DNA of 64,000 nt from Mucilaginibacter ginsenosidivorans (GCF_007971025.1 NZ_CP042436.1:62001-126000); one strand, 5' to 3'; counted from the first letter of the stretch, positions 28,072 to 38,241 are shown. Notes: generated by a model from the letters alone, not told the origin. Numbers and translations: made by a program.

Positions 28072-29594
28072 CGTTTGCTTAGTATGCTTTTTAAGTCGTT
28101 CCGCTCGAAATAGAATGCTGCCAAAGCGTATAGTATCAATAAAGCGTCGCCTGCAAAGATATTACGCTTGAAGATATAGAACGATACAAAAACGATTATA
28201 ATTGAGGAAATTATATAAGACAGGTTCTTTTTTAAATTGTAGGGTATCGGGTAGTTTTTTTGGCCCCACAGGTACGACAGCACCATCATAATAGTATAAG
28301 CGATGAGCGATGTCCACGCCGATGCCATATAGCTGTATTTGGGTATGAACAGCACATTTAAAACTATGGTGGCTATCGCGCCGATACCTGAAATATACAG
28401 CCCATATTTGGTTTGATCGGACAACTTATACCATACCGACAGATTCATGTAAATACCCAGGCTAACGTAACCAAAAACAAGTGGCGGCACCACATCCAGC
28501 CCAACCCAGTAGCTTCGGTTGGGTATAAAATATTTAAGAATGTTGATATTGGTTATCAGCGCTATAAATATCACGCATACCGTTATCACAAAATAATTCA
28601 TGATGCGTGCATAAGTCTGAACAGCATTCTTGTTCTTCGCATGACTAAAAAAGAATGGTTCGGCGCCAAGCCTGAACGCCTGCACAAAAATGCTGAGGAA
28701 GATGGATATTTTGGCGCATGCGCCATAAATGCCTACTTCGCGTAAGGCTATATTCGGGTGAAGCAACCAGCCCAGCATCAGTTTGTCTGCATTTTCGTTT
28801 ACCAGGAACGATAAATTAGCTATCAAAACCGGCCAGCTGTATGTAAACATCTCAACGAGCATTTTCCGGTCGATCCGGAATTTTATCTTTAACAATTCAG
28901 GCAACAAAAGCACCAGCGTAATAACACTTGCTACCAGGTTCGAGAGGAAAACATAGCCTACCCATCCTTTTATGTACCACCCGCTTATCCAGGCCGACCC
29001 GGCTAAATTATGGCGCAGCCAAAAAGGCAAACCCCATATAAAAATAAGATTGAGCGTAATAAAAATAGCAATGTTGATGATCTTGATAAGCCCGTACCTG
29101 CCAGGCCTTCCTTCGGCCCGTATTTTGGCAAAGGGGATAACGCACCAGGCATCTATCGCCAGTATAGCCAGGAAATAGTTTACGTAATGGACAAAATCAG
29201 AATGACTGGTGCCTGCAGCCGTGCCGGATAACTTATGCCCCGCCTTGGTTGCACTGCTTACATTAATATAGTCGGCAATATGCCCGATAAAGGGTAACGT
29301 AAGCAACAGGAAGATGATAGTGATAGCGAATACCGAGGCAAAAGCGTTATTATAAACGCGCTGCTTATTATTTTCATATTTATTCAGGTACCTGAAAAAG
29401 GTGGTTTCCATGCCAAACGCCATCACCGCATTCAGAATAGAAACATAGCTGAACATCGTCGTCAGGATGCCATAGGTGCCTGTGGCATATGCCTTGGTGT
29501 AAACAGGTGTAAGAAAAAAGCTTAATACGCGGCCTGCAATGGTTGTTATACCGTAAACTGCTGTTTGCCCTGCAAATTTTTTAGCGGTCGACAA
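28068..29594 (-). CDS. Polysaccharide flippase, Wzx-like
   Basis: This is an inner-membrane protein of 508 residues with about 12-14 hydrophobic helices across its length, of the MOP/Wzx polysaccharide transporter family. The N-terminus [20 protein letters not shown] is typical, as is [23 protein letters not shown] in the middle. It probably flips lipid-linked oligosaccharide units for surface polysaccharide. The start is TTG at 29594 because the conserved N-terminus lies before any ATG. Downstream dut overlaps it by 4 bases. The substrate cannot be told from sequence. Confidence 0.92.
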   Translation of the reverse strand: MSTAKKFAGQTAVYGITTIAGRVLSFFLTPVYTKAYATGTYGILTTMFSYVSILNAVMAFGMETTFFRYLNKYENNKQRVYNNAFASVFAITIIFLLLTLPFIGHIADYINVSSATKAGHKLSGTAAGTSHSDFVHYVNYFLAILAIDAWCVIPFAKIRAEGRPGRYGLIKIINIAIFITLNLIFIWGLPFWLRHNLAGSAWISGWYIKGWVGYVFLSNLVASVITLVLLLPELLKIKFRIDRKMLVEMFTYSWPVLIANLSFLVNENADKLMLGWLLHPNIALREVGIYGACAKISIFLSIFVQAFRLGAEPFFFSHAKNKNAVQTYARIMNYFVITVCVIFIALITNINILKYFIPNRSYWVGLDVVPPLVFGYVSLGIYMNLSVWYKLSDQTKYGLYISGIGAIATIVLNVLFIPKYSYMASAWTSLIAYTIMMVLSYLWGQKNYPIPYNLKKNLSYIISSIIIVFVSFYIFKRNIFAGDALLILYALAAFYFERNDLKSILSKR

Positions 29595-29631
29595 TGATCA
29601 AATAGGATAGTTAAATATAACCGGGCTTGCG

Positions 29632-29913
29632 TTACCGGCTTTTTCGCAACACTTCAAAATTACGATAGTTTTTTAATTCGCCTTCATCCGATCGAACAGA
29701 AATTACTTCGGCATGTTCCGGCCCTTCTTTGCACCAATCCAAAAACATGCTCAATGATACCGCATCTCCCTCAGCCTCAATAAACACACTGCCATCCGGC
29801 TCGTTCCTAACAAAACCCTTTACGCCAAGCTGGTCGGCAACCGCCTTGGTCGACGCACGGTAAAAAACGCCCTGTACATGACCGGCGACGGTGATATCGA
29901 AATGTTTTATCAT
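29632..29913 (-). CDS. acyP: Acylphosphatase
   Basis: This is a 93-residue acylphosphatase, which hydrolyses carboxyl-phosphate bonds. The signature VAGHVQGVFYRASTK (with the catalytic Arg) and GFVRNEPDGSVFIEAEG (with the catalytic Asn) are both intact. The gene lies 37 bases before the flippase start on the same strand. It seems a simple housekeeping gene. Confidence 0.96.
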   Translation of the reverse strand: MIKHFDITVAGHVQGVFYRASTKAVADQLGVKGFVRNEPDGSVFIEAEGDAVSLSMFLDWCKEGPEHAEVISVRSDEGELKNYRNFEVLRKSR

Positions 29914-29980
29914 AGTTAGCTGTAACCGTTAAAATATCGCGGAAATTATAGTGCCCGATCTCTGCAAAATATTAACGCAA

Positions 29981-30021
29981 GATCTAAAATTCTGTTTAAA
30001 TCCTCGCTTATATTTTAGATC
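29981..30021. repeat. 10-bp inverted repeat between amidohydrolase and acyP
   Basis: GATCTAAAAT (29981-29990) and ATTTTAGATC (30012-30021) are a perfect inverted pair with a 21-base loop. There is no T-run on the minus strand, so it is not a standard terminator; it may be a processing hairpin or an operator for acyP. Confidence 0.5.
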
Positions 30022-30029
30022 GCCAAGAA

Positions 30030-31196
30030 TTAAATCAAACGCCTTACTTTAGTAGCCGAAGTGATCCTGAGGTTATCAAGACCGGTGATCAGGTTAAGCC
30101 CCGGCATTTTGCCTTCTTCTATCGTACCTTTTTCGTCGACTATGCCCAGGTATTTGGCGCCGTTCAGGGTAGCCCATTGGACCAGTCTTTCGGTCGTAAG
30201 TACGGGAAATTTTTCCTGTAAAAGGCGCATCTCGTTCAAAATGCAGAGTTTGGTATTCGATGCCAGGCTGTCCGTACCGAGGGTAATATTAAATCCCTGG
30301 TCTATAAAAAGCTCCACCTTGGGCAGCTTGTCCTCAATGTAAAGATTGGCCCCCGGGCAGAAACAGAAATGAACTTTGGTATCGAACCGTTTAATGAAAT
30401 AAATATCCTTCAGGTTGGTGCAGGTGTTGTGAACCAGCAACACTTCCTGCTTATTTGTTAGCAGCGGGATGATAGACTGCAGCGAATTGCGCGCCTGTGA
30501 TTTAAAATGACTGATATCGATGCCGAAATGATCGTACAGGTCAAGGAAACCACCTAAACGGTAACGGAAGAACTTGTTCTCCTCGTCGCTTTCCTGGTTG
30601 TGTATACTCAGCAGGTTCGTGCCTGTTTCGCAATACTGTTTTATTAACCTGTACAGTTCCTTTGAAACCGAATACGGCGAATGCGGAGTTATTGAACTGG
30701 AGCCAGGCTTAAACTCGTTCGAAAGCGCAAGTGCCTTGTCAAAAACCTCCTGCGCCCGCGCGGGTTGGAAGCTAAACACCTCCGAAAAGGAATGGTAATA
30801 TATCTTGCTTTTCGCTTTTACCGGTATTGTAATATTACTGTTACAGATATCGCCTACGGCTACTATCCCGTTGTCATACATTTCTTTATCTGCTTTTTCA
30901 GCAGCATCGGCTATCACACTGACATCAGCGTTTCGCACCGACTGGATGTTCTTGATAAAATTGATCAAACCCTCGCGCGGGGCGATTTTGTCTTTCAGGT
31001 GAGAAAGCTCAAGATGACAGTGCGTATTGACAAATCCGGGGCAGATAATACCCTTTAAATATTCAACGGATTTATCCTTTGCATCATGGCTGTTTGAAAC
31101 GGAAATGATCCTGCCCTCGTCATCGACGGTAATTACCCCGTTTTTTATTGGATCGGCACAAACTGGAAAAACGTAATCGGCTCTAAAAATTTTCAT
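30030..31196 (-). CDS. Amidohydrolase-family deaminase/hydrolase
   Basis: The 388-residue protein is a metal-dependent hydrolase of the cytosine deaminase/chlorohydrolase branch. The metal ligands are visible: HxH in GFVNTHCHLELSH, His in HNQESDEE, His in LLVHNTC and Asp in GTDSLASN. The GFVNTHCHLELSHLKD opening is shared by aminodeoxyfutalosine deaminase-type proteins (alternative menaquinone route) annotated in Bacteroidetes, but no other menaquinone gene is near. The N-terminal VFPVCADPIKNGVI is a typical beta-sandwich. Substrate not settled. Confidence 0.85.
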   Translation of the reverse strand: MKIFRADYVFPVCADPIKNGVITVDDEGRIISVSNSHDAKDKSVEYLKGIICPGFVNTHCHLELSHLKDKIAPREGLINFIKNIQSVRNADVSVIADAAEKADKEMYDNGIVAVGDICNSNITIPVKAKSKIYYHSFSEVFSFQPARAQEVFDKALALSNEFKPGSSSITPHSPYSVSKELYRLIKQYCETGTNLLSIHNQESDEENKFFRYRLGGFLDLYDHFGIDISHFKSQARNSLQSIIPLLTNKQEVLLVHNTCTNLKDIYFIKRFDTKVHFCFCPGANLYIEDKLPKVELFIDQGFNITLGTDSLASNTKLCILNEMRLLQEKFPVLTTERLVQWATLNGAKYLGIVDEKGTIEEGKMPGLNLITGLDNLRITSATKVRRLI

Positions 31197-31333
31197 TCAA
31201 CTTAGTTTAATATGCCCATCCGATCGTAGCGCAAAAAGTGCCCTACCTGATTAAATAAGACAATATTCGGCATCTATTGTTCTTTTTACGGCAATAAAAA
31301 AGGGCCGCAAAAAGGCATTGATTTTAAATTAAG

Positions 31334-31341
31334 TAACTTTG
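31334..31341 (+). promoter_or_regulatory. -7 box directly before rlmN
   Basis: TAACTTTG matches TAnnTTTG and ends 4 bases before the GTG start at 31346. A TTG at 31318-31320 may be a weak -33 box, but the 13-base spacing is short. If used, the transcript would be almost leaderless. Confidence 0.5.
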
Positions 31342-31345
31342 CAGC

Positions 31346-32410
31346 GTGGCAACAAAAAGCAAGATAGATATACGTAGCTTAAGTGCAGACGAGCTGGCAG
31401 ACCATTTTACCGAAATGGGCGAAAAAAGTTACAGGGCAAAGCAAGTTTATGAGTGGCTTTGGCAAAAGTCATGCATTTCGTTTGACGAAATGAGCAATAT
31501 TTCAAAAGAACTCCGCAAAAAACTGGATGAAAATTTTTTAATCAATAATGTAAAAATTAACAACTCACAGTTTAGCGCCGATAAAACTATAAAAAATTCC
31601 TTTGTTTTACATGACAACCACCTTATCGAAGGTGTTTTGATCCCGGCTCCCGAACGAATGACGGCGTGCGTATCGTCGCAGGTAGGATGCAGCCTTACCT
31701 GTAAGTTTTGTGCAACGGGCTATATGGAACGTAAACGCAACCTTAATCCTGATGAGATCTACGACCAGGTTGTGCTGATAGATAAACAGGCTAAGGAGAA
31801 CTATGGCCTGCCGCTAACCAACATTGTATATATGGGAATGGGCGAGCCGCTGCTCAATTACAGTAATGTGCTTAAATCGGTTGAGCGAATTACAGCCGAA
31901 GACGGGCTGAACATGTCGCCTAAAAGGATCACGGTGTCCACTGCCGGTATTGCCAAAATGATCAAAAAACTGGGCGACGACCAGGTGAAGTTCAACCTGG
32001 CCCTGTCGCTGCATGCCGCTAACGACGAAAAGCGGAATACCATAATGCCCATAAACGAGCAAAATTCATTGAAAGCTTTGGCAGAAGCATTGAAATACTA
32101 CTTTGCCCGGACAAAAAATCCGGTTACCTATGAATACATCGTTTTTAATGATTTTAATGACGAAATACAGGATGCCATGGAGCTGGCAAAATTCTGCAAG
32201 CATGTGCCCTGCAAAGTCAACATCATCGAATACAACCCGATCTCATTCGCCAATTACCTGAATGCAGGCGAAGACAAAATAGAGGCCTTTGCCGATTATT
32301 TGCGCAACCAGGGTGTCATCACCAATATCCGCCGCAGCCGGGGTAAGGATATCGATGCGGCTTGCGGACAACTGGCGATAAAGGATAAGTCAACTACTGT
32401 TATTTCTTAA
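31346..32410 (+). CDS. rlmN: 23S rRNA/tRNA adenine C2-methyltransferase RlmN
   Basis: RlmN is a radical-SAM enzyme that methylates C2 of A2503 in 23S rRNA and A37 of some tRNAs, aiding translational accuracy. The 354-residue product starts with GTG. The iron-sulfur triad CSLTCKFC uses Cys115, Cys119 and Cys122. The methyl-carrying Cys is in DIDAACGQL near the end. GMGEPLLNY is the SAM-binding glycine motif. A normal length argues for an intact enzyme. comF follows 21 bases later. Confidence 0.97.
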   Translation: MATKSKIDIRSLSADELADHFTEMGEKSYRAKQVYEWLWQKSCISFDEMSNISKELRKKLDENFLINNVKINNSQFSADKTIKNSFVLHDNHLIEGVLIPAPERMTACVSSQVGCSLTCKFCATGYMERKRNLNPDEIYDQVVLIDKQAKENYGLPLTNIVYMGMGEPLLNYSNVLKSVERITAEDGLNMSPKRITVSTAGIAKMIKKLGDDQVKFNLALSLHAANDEKRNTIMPINEQNSLKALAEALKYYFARTKNPVTYEYIVFNDFNDEIQDAMELAKFCKHVPCKVNIIEYNPISFANYLNAGEDKIEAFADYLRNQGVITNIRRSRGKDIDAACGQLAIKDKSTTVIS

Positions 32411-32431
32411 AGAAAACTCTTAAATTGAGGC

Positions 32432-33130
32432 ATGAAACTACAAGCCGGCTACCTTGCCGATTTCATAGCCTTATTATTCCCCGAGCTTTGCCAGGCCTGT
32501 GGTGAAAATTTGGTCGCTGGTGAAGAGTTGATCTGCACCGATTGCCGTTTCAACCTGCCTCTTACCGACTTTCATCTGAAGCCTGATAACATTGTGGCAC
32601 AGCAATTTTGGGGCAAGCTTGATGCAGAAGCTGCCTATGCGCTTTGCTATTTTGTAAAAGGCGGTAAAATGCAACACCTGATGCACCAGTTCAAGTATAA
32701 AGGTGTGCAAAAGATCGGCAATCTGCTTGGTAATATCGCCGGGGAGCAACTGGCTGTAAGCCCGGTTTTCAAAACGGTCGATCTTATCATACCTGTACCC
32801 CTTCATAAGAGCCGGCTGCGCAAACGTGGCTATAATCAAAGTGCCTGCTTCGCCGACGGTATCTCCGAAAAACTCCATGTGCCCGTGTTAGAAAACAACC
32901 TGGTAAGGGTAAGGGCAACAGAAACGCAAACGCACCGGTCGCGGTTCTCCCGTTTCGAGAATATGCAGGAAGTGTTTTGGGTTAACGATCCCGAAAAACT
33001 AAAAAACAAGCATGTATTGCTTGTTGATGATGTGGTGACCACGGGCTCCACCTTAGAAGCCTGCGGTACAGAATTACTTAAAGTTGAAGGGTTGAAGCTG
33101 AGTATCGCTACAATAGCCTATGCCGAATAG
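32432..33130 (+). CDS. comF: ComF-family phosphoribosyltransferase-like protein
   Basis: This 232-residue protein has an N-terminal zinc-finger-like part with two CxxC pairs (CQACGENL, CTDCRFNLP) and a phosphoribosyltransferase fold with the PRPP loop HVLLVDDVVTTGSTLEACG. ComF homologues take part in DNA uptake for transformation in other bacteria, but the family is also widespread without competence, so its role here is uncertain. It is the second gene after rlmN and is convergent with the hybrid kinase gene. Confidence 0.93.
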   Translation: MKLQAGYLADFIALLFPELCQACGENLVAGEELICTDCRFNLPLTDFHLKPDNIVAQQFWGKLDAEAAYALCYFVKGGKMQHLMHQFKYKGVQKIGNLLGNIAGEQLAVSPVFKTVDLIIPVPLHKSRLRKRGYNQSACFADGISEKLHVPVLENNLVRVRATETQTHRSRFSRFENMQEVFWVNDPEKLKNKHVLLVDDVVTTGSTLEACGTELLKVEGLKLSIATIAYAE

Positions 33131-33204
33131 GACACGATTGAATGATTAATAGGATTTTCAGGGTAAGAAATCCAATAACCAATCACTAATTAACTAATCA
33201 CAGA
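33131..33204. repeat. Word-repeat spacer between convergent comF and kinase gene
   Basis: The spacer contains GATTGAATGATTAATAGG and, in the opposite sense, CCAATAACCAATCACTAATT. GGATTT (33152-33157) pairs with AAATCC (33168-33173). It probably acts as a weak bidirectional terminator and belongs with the other intergenic word repeats in the window. Confidence 0.45.
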
Positions 33205-35964
33205 TTAACTAACTTTCTGATACTTAACTAACTTATCATACAGTCCTTTCGGATCGAACGGTTTCAGGATATAGTCGTTCATTCCCGAACCATTTATCTC
33301 ATTGATCTCACTGTTCAGCATCGATGCTGTCAAGGCTATTATAGGTAATTGCTGGTAATACGCCTCGGTCTTTGCGCGGATGATCTGGGTCGCCTCAAGG
33401 CCGCCCATTACCGGCATATGTATGTCCATTAATACTACATCAAGGTTGGGGTTGCTTTCTACCTTTTCCACCGCTTCCTGCCCGTTCTCGGCAAACTCAA
33501 TGGTTGCCCCCCACTTGGTCAGCACCTTATTAATCAGTAACCTGTTGATCTGGTTGTCGTCAACAACCAGTACATTTAATTGTAAACCTGTTTCCACTTT
33601 ATTATTGTCATTTACGGCACTCACGTGCTCTTTGTCAAATTTTATTGTAAACCAGAAAGTCGATCCTTTTCCTAATACGCTATCCACATGAATAGTGGCG
33701 TCATGTAACTCTATAAGTTTCTTTGTGATAGCTAACCCCAAACCTGTACCGCCATATTTGCGCGAGGTATCCGATTCGGCCTGTTTAAACGACTCAAAGA
33801 TGGTGTTTATTTTGTCATTTGCAATGCCTATCCCGGTGTCAGAAACGGCAAAACGTATTTTTACATAGCTGTCTGTCTGCCCGATAACCTGCAAATCGAT
33901 CGTCACGCCGCCCGCTTCGGTAAACTTAACCGAATTGCCTACAAGGTTCAACAATATCTGGCAAAGGCGTGTCCTGTCGCCAATTACCGTTTTAGGGATC
34001 GCTTCATCGACCGAATATTTAAGGTAGATCTTCTTTTCGTTAGCGTTAAACTGCATCGAACTGGCAATACTTTGCACAAGTTCATGTAATTCAACCCCTG
34101 CCTTTTCCAGTTCGATGTTACCGGTCTCTATCTTGGTAAAATCAAGTACGTTATTGATAAGCGTCATCAGGTTCTCGGCCGAGAACTTGAGTATGCCCAG
34201 GTTTTCCTTTTGTATCTCCTCGGTATTATCATCCAGCAGCAGGTGCGACATCCCGATCACCGCATTTAGCGGCGTACGTATCTCGTGACTCATTACTGAT
34301 ATAAACATATCCTTGGCACGGCTCAACTGCAGGGCTTCTTCTTTCGCCGCTATCAATTCGATCTCGGCTTTCTTTTTAGCAGTGATGTCAATAATTACTT
34401 CGATATATTTATCAACCGCACCGCTATTATCCAGTATAACAGAATTGATAACCGATATCCAAAGCGGTAAACCATCTTTACGGTAAACCAGCAGGTCGAC
34501 CTCGAATGATTGTTTATTTCTTGAAAGCTCGCGCGATTTCTGAATAATAGAAACATCGGTCAGTTCACCTTTCAGCACATCGCCAAGTGGCCGTCCTTTC
34601 GCATCGCATATACCATAGCCCGTTATGGTTTCAAAGGCTTTGTTCACCCATTCAACCTTCCCTTTGTTGTCGTTAATTACAACCCCGCTGGTAGTGCTGC
34701 TGGCTACAAGCGATAATAATTTCAATTCTTTCTCAGCTTCCTTTCGTTCGCTGATATCAACCATCATGCTGATGTGACGCTCAACGCTGCCATCTTCATT
34801 AAATAAGGGGCTGTTGGATATGGAAACCCATAGCGGATTACCATCTTTTTTATACACTTTAAGCTCAATCTCGTAAGGGCGATTCTCTTTAAAGGCCTCA
34901 ACGGCGCTATTGTACACGTTCCTGTCGGTTTCTTCGCCTATAACAAGTGTGCCCACTGTCTGTCCCTTTACATCATCCAGCGAATAGCCAAGGAGTTTCT
35001 CCAGCGCTTCGTTGAACCAAATGATCCGCCCCTCATTATCCCGCATCACGATACCGCTGGGCGATTTTTTCGCGGCGAAGGAAAGGATATCCAGTTCGGT
35101 CTCGACCTTTTTCTGCAAAGTAACGTCGCGACCGGTAGCATACCATTTATTATCCTTAAATATCAATTGCCAGATAAGCCATTTTACACCGCCTGCGTTT
35201 GTTAAAACCGGCGTTTTTATCTCGAATATCTTTTGCTGCCTGGTGAGGCCGTTTTTGATGAGCTGCCTTGCAGAAACGGTGATCCCTTCGGAAAAAAATG
35301 TCCAGAAAACATCGCCGATAAGCTGCGAGGGTTTATACCCCCAAATATCTGCAGCAGCCTTATTCACCATTTCTATCCGGAATTCCTTATCCATCAAACA
35401 ATGAATAACGGATGAGGTATTGAATAAACTTAAGAAGTCGTTGTTACGGGATATACTGCTTTTGAGCTCAGCTTTCTGCCTGAGTCTTACAAGATGCGAT
35501 ACCACGTTATCAGCCAGGGTGCGCAACGAATTTAGTTGCTCGCTAGCAAGTTTCCGGGCTACTGTATCCATTACGCATAGTGCGCCCAGCCTGAAGCCGT
35601 TAGGATCGATAAGCGGCGCACCGGCATAAAAACGGATATGTGGTTCATTGATAACAAAAGCATTTTTGGCAAAAGTTTCGTGTTCGCAAAGGTCCTCCAC
35701 CTCAAGTATACTTGTACCGGCAATGGCATGGGTACAAAACGAATCGATACGGGGAACCTGTTTAAGATCGATGCCAACGCTTGATTTAACCCATTGTTTG
35801 TCGGCATCAATAAAAGTGATTAGCGCAATAGGAGCCTTGCACACAAAAGACGCAAGACGGGTAATTGCGTCAAGCTCTTTGTGCGGCGATGTCTCCAGGA
35901 CCGGGTATGATCTTAGAGCCGTTAAGCGTTTATCTTCTGAAAATGCTAATTGCTGTTTATTCAC
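33205..35964 (-). CDS. Hybrid sensor histidine kinase (GAF-3xPAS-HK-REC)
   Basis: The 919-residue cytoplasmic sensor has a GAF domain (about 25-165), three PAS domains (about 180-295, 300-415, 420-540), a HisKA helix with the phospho-His in SVMSHEIRTPLNAVIG, an HATPase with GNSVKFTEAG (N box) and DTGIGI (G1), GGTGLGLAI (G2), and a C-terminal receiver with phospho-Asp in VVLMDIHMP. The second and third PAS domains are near copies of each other. No membrane segment is visible. The start is GTG at 35964, 4 bases after the glyA stop. No separate response regulator is adjacent; signal unknown. Confidence 0.95.
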   Translation of the reverse strand: MNKQQLAFSEDKRLTALRSYPVLETSPHKELDAITRLASFVCKAPIALITFIDADKQWVKSSVGIDLKQVPRIDSFCTHAIAGTSILEVEDLCEHETFAKNAFVINEPHIRFYAGAPLIDPNGFRLGALCVMDTVARKLASEQLNSLRTLADNVVSHLVRLRQKAELKSSISRNNDFLSLFNTSSVIHCLMDKEFRIEMVNKAAADIWGYKPSQLIGDVFWTFFSEGITVSARQLIKNGLTRQQKIFEIKTPVLTNAGGVKWLIWQLIFKDNKWYATGRDVTLQKKVETELDILSFAAKKSPSGIVMRDNEGRIIWFNEALEKLLGYSLDDVKGQTVGTLVIGEETDRNVYNSAVEAFKENRPYEIELKVYKKDGNPLWVSISNSPLFNEDGSVERHISMMVDISERKEAEKELKLLSLVASSTTSGVVINDNKGKVEWVNKAFETITGYGICDAKGRPLGDVLKGELTDVSIIQKSRELSRNKQSFEVDLLVYRKDGLPLWISVINSVILDNSGAVDKYIEVIIDITAKKKAEIELIAAKEEALQLSRAKDMFISVMSHEIRTPLNAVIGMSHLLLDDNTEEIQKENLGILKFSAENLMTLINNVLDFTKIETGNIELEKAGVELHELVQSIASSMQFNANEKKIYLKYSVDEAIPKTVIGDRTRLCQILLNLVGNSVKFTEAGGVTIDLQVIGQTDSYVKIRFAVSDTGIGIANDKINTIFESFKQAESDTSRKYGGTGLGLAITKKLIELHDATIHVDSVLGKGSTFWFTIKFDKEHVSAVNDNNKVETGLQLNVLVVDDNQINRLLINKVLTKWGATIEFAENGQEAVEKVESNPNLDVVLMDIHMPVMGGLEATQIIRAKTEAYYQQLPIIALTASMLNSEINEINGSGMNDYILKPFDPKGLYDKLVKYQKVS

Positions 35965-35968
35965 TTAA

Positions 35969-37255
35969 TTAATCCGAGCCTTTTTGCCGGTATAATGGAA
36001 ACGACTCCATTAACCGATGCACCCTTTTACGTATTTTACGCAAAGAAGGTTCATTCTCGGGATCAATTATTACAGCATCTATGAGTTCGACAATAAGGTC
36101 CATCTGCTTTTCTTTCAGGCCGCGCGTCGTGATAGCAGCGGTACCCACACGGATACCCGATGTTACGAACGGCGACTTATCATCAAACGGAACCATGTTC
36201 TTATTTACAGTGATATCAGCGGCTACCAAAGCATTTTCGGCGGCCTTGCCGGTGATATTTTTATTGCGCAGATCTATCAGCATCAGGTGGTTATCCGTAC
36301 CGCCCGAGATAAGCTCGTACCCGCGGTCGACGAATGATTTAGCCATAGCAGCGGCGTTTTTCTTTACCTGTACTATATACTTCATATAGTCCTCGCTTAA
36401 TGCCTCGGCAAAAGCCACCGCCTTGGCAGCTATAATATGTTCAAGCGGTCCGCCCTGCGTGCCGGGGAAAACAGCCATGTCCAGCACCGCCGACATCATT
36501 TTAACTTCGCCCTTCGGCGTTTTTTGTCCAAATGGATTCGGAAAATCCTTACCCATCATAATGATACCACCACGCGGGCCGCGGAGCGTTTTGTGTGTTG
36601 TGGTGCTAACAATATGGCAATGCGGAAGCGGATCGTTAAGTAATCCCCTTGCTATCAACCCGGCCGGATGCGAAATATCGGCCAAAACCAAAGCGCCTAC
36701 TTTATCAGCTACTTTACGGATAAATTCATAGTCCCAGTCGCGCGAGTAAGCCGACGCGCCGCAGATGATCATCTTTGGTTTTTCAGCAAGGGCCACTTTT
36801 TTAAGCTGATCATAATCCACCAGCCCGGTTTCCTTGTTTACCCCGTAAAAATGCGGTTCGTACAATTTACCTGAAAAGTTAACCGGCGAACCATGGGTCA
36901 AGTGCCCGCCATGTGAAAGGTCAAACCCTAATATTTTGTCGCCGGGCTGCAGGCAGGCCAGCATTACGGCTGCGTTTGCCTGGGCGCCTGAATGCGGCTG
37001 AACATTAACCCATTCGGCATTGAACAATTGCTTTGCCCTTTCGATAGCGATGGTTTCTATCTCATCTACCACCTGGCACCCGCCATAGTAGCGTTTTCCG
37101 GGCAGGCCTTCAGCATATTTATTGGTTGCAACAGAGCCTGCCGCCTCCATTACCTGGCGACTAACAAAATTTTCCGAAGCTATCAGTTCAATGCCTTCTT
37201 CCTGGCGCTGTTGTTCTTCATCCAGCAGTTTAAATATCAGTTTGTCTCTTTTCAT
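35969..37255 (-). CDS. glyA: Serine hydroxymethyltransferase
   Basis: GlyA interconverts serine and glycine with tetrahydrofolate, the main source of one-carbon units. The 428-residue protein begins [32 protein letters not shown] and has the PLP lysine in [13 protein letters not shown] (near 225). [20 protein letters not shown] substrate loop is present as [16 protein letters not shown]. Length is typical. The kinase gene follows after 4 bases, so the two are probably on one mRNA. Confidence 0.97.
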   Translation of the reverse strand: MKRDKLIFKLLDEEQQRQEEGIELIASENFVSRQVMEAAGSVATNKYAEGLPGKRYYGGCQVVDEIETIAIERAKQLFNAEWVNVQPHSGAQANAAVMLACLQPGDKILGFDLSHGGHLTHGSPVNFSGKLYEPHFYGVNKETGLVDYDQLKKVALAEKPKMIICGASAYSRDWDYEFIRKVADKVGALVLADISHPAGLIARGLLNDPLPHCHIVSTTTHKTLRGPRGGIIMMGKDFPNPFGQKTPKGEVKMMSAVLDMAVFPGTQGGPLEHIIAAKAVAFAEALSEDYMKYIVQVKKNAAAMAKSFVDRGYELISGGTDNHLMLIDLRNKNITGKAAENALVAADITVNKNMVPFDDKSPFVTSGIRVGTAAITTRGLKEKQMDLIVELIDAVIIDPENEPSLRKIRKRVHRLMESFPLYRQKGSD

Positions 37256-37291
37256 GTGGGGGCTAAAATCGGCGCTAATTTAGGATTTTAA

Positions 37292-37369
37292 GCTGAAAGC
37301 AGAAGGCAAAAAGCAGAAAGCTTTCAACACGAGAAAAAATGCTTTAGACTTTTGGCTTTATGCTTTTCA
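37292..37369. repeat. Degenerate inverted word repeat after scpA
   Basis: AAAGCAGA-type words (37292-37321: AGCTGAAAGCAGAAGGCAAA and on) face a matching arm (37340-37370: TGCTTTAGACTTTTGGCTTT and on) in opposite sense. The arms are about 70 percent complementary by eye. It fills the gap between the scpA stop and glyA start and may fold as a transcript-end hairpin. Confidence 0.5.
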
Positions 37370-38107
37370 CTATCTCGCCGATATCCAAAAGTTATTGAAT
37401 CCCAGTCCTATTTGTATCCTGATTATTTCCTGCTGAAGCATTTCGAGCACTGCAAGGAAGTTGTATACGAAATGCACCTTGTTTTCCGAACGGTTGGCGA
37501 TGGATTTGAAGTCGAGGCGCTGATTGATCAGCAACAGGTCGTTGATAGCTTTTTTCTGCTCTTCTATGGTGTAGGGATACTGCACAACGGTGTGGGTCAC
37601 TTCTTCGCTCCTGTTCAAAAAGCGTTTGGTTACCTTGTCGTACACATTCATCAGCTTATACAGGCTGATTTCCGAAAGTTCTTCGCCCGGCACGGTCACT
37701 TTATCTACCTGCTGCAGGTCGTAGGCAATATTGCCGCGCTTTTCGCGCTTAAAGCGGTCGTCTTCTAACGGCCGCAGCAATTCGCATATTTCCTTAAATT
37801 TCTTGTATTCTATCAGCTTCCTTATCAGTTCTGCTTTCGGGTCGTGCTCCGTGCCTTCTTCGGCTTCATAGCGCGGCAGCAACATTTTCGCCTTGATACG
37901 CATCAGGGTAGCCGCCACAAAGATGAACTCACTGGCCAGCTCCATATTCAGGCTGTTCATCTGGTGGATATAATTCAGAAAGTCGTCCGTAATGCGCGCT
38001 ATCGGGATATCCTGGATATCCAGCTCATCCCTTTCAATGAAAAACAGCAACAGGTCGAAGGGTCCTTCAAACTGCGGTAACTTTATCTCGAAACTCTCTT
38101 CAGTCAT
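37370..38107 (-). CDS. scpA: Segregation and condensation protein A
   Basis: ScpA is the kleisin subunit that joins the SMC ATPase and ScpB in chromosome condensation. The 245-residue product begins EIKLPQFEGPFDLLLFFIERDELDIQDIPIARITDDFL, the family opening. The middle ASEFIFVAATLMRIKAKMLLPR is typical, and the C-terminal winged-helix part follows (VHFVYNFLAVLEMLQQEII). smc and scpB are not in the window. It is divergent from dxs. Confidence 0.95.
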   Translation of the reverse strand: MTEESFEIKLPQFEGPFDLLLFFIERDELDIQDIPIARITDDFLNYIHQMNSLNMELASEFIFVAATLMRIKAKMLLPRYEAEEGTEHDPKAELIRKLIEYKKFKEICELLRPLEDDRFKREKRGNIAYDLQQVDKVTVPGEELSEISLYKLMNVYDKVTKRFLNRSEEVTHTVVQYPYTIEEQKKAINDLLLINQRLDFKSIANRSENKVHFVYNFLAVLEMLQQEIIRIQIGLGFNNFWISAR

Positions 38108-38241
38108 ATCAATCCCAAAAGTATACGCTAATAACCGGGTATCGCCATAAAAGTTATTAAGATTCGGAAAATAAAGTGGAAAACTTTCCTGGCGAGCACT
38201 TACGCAAAATCACTATTATTATCTGTACTTAAACTAATGGG

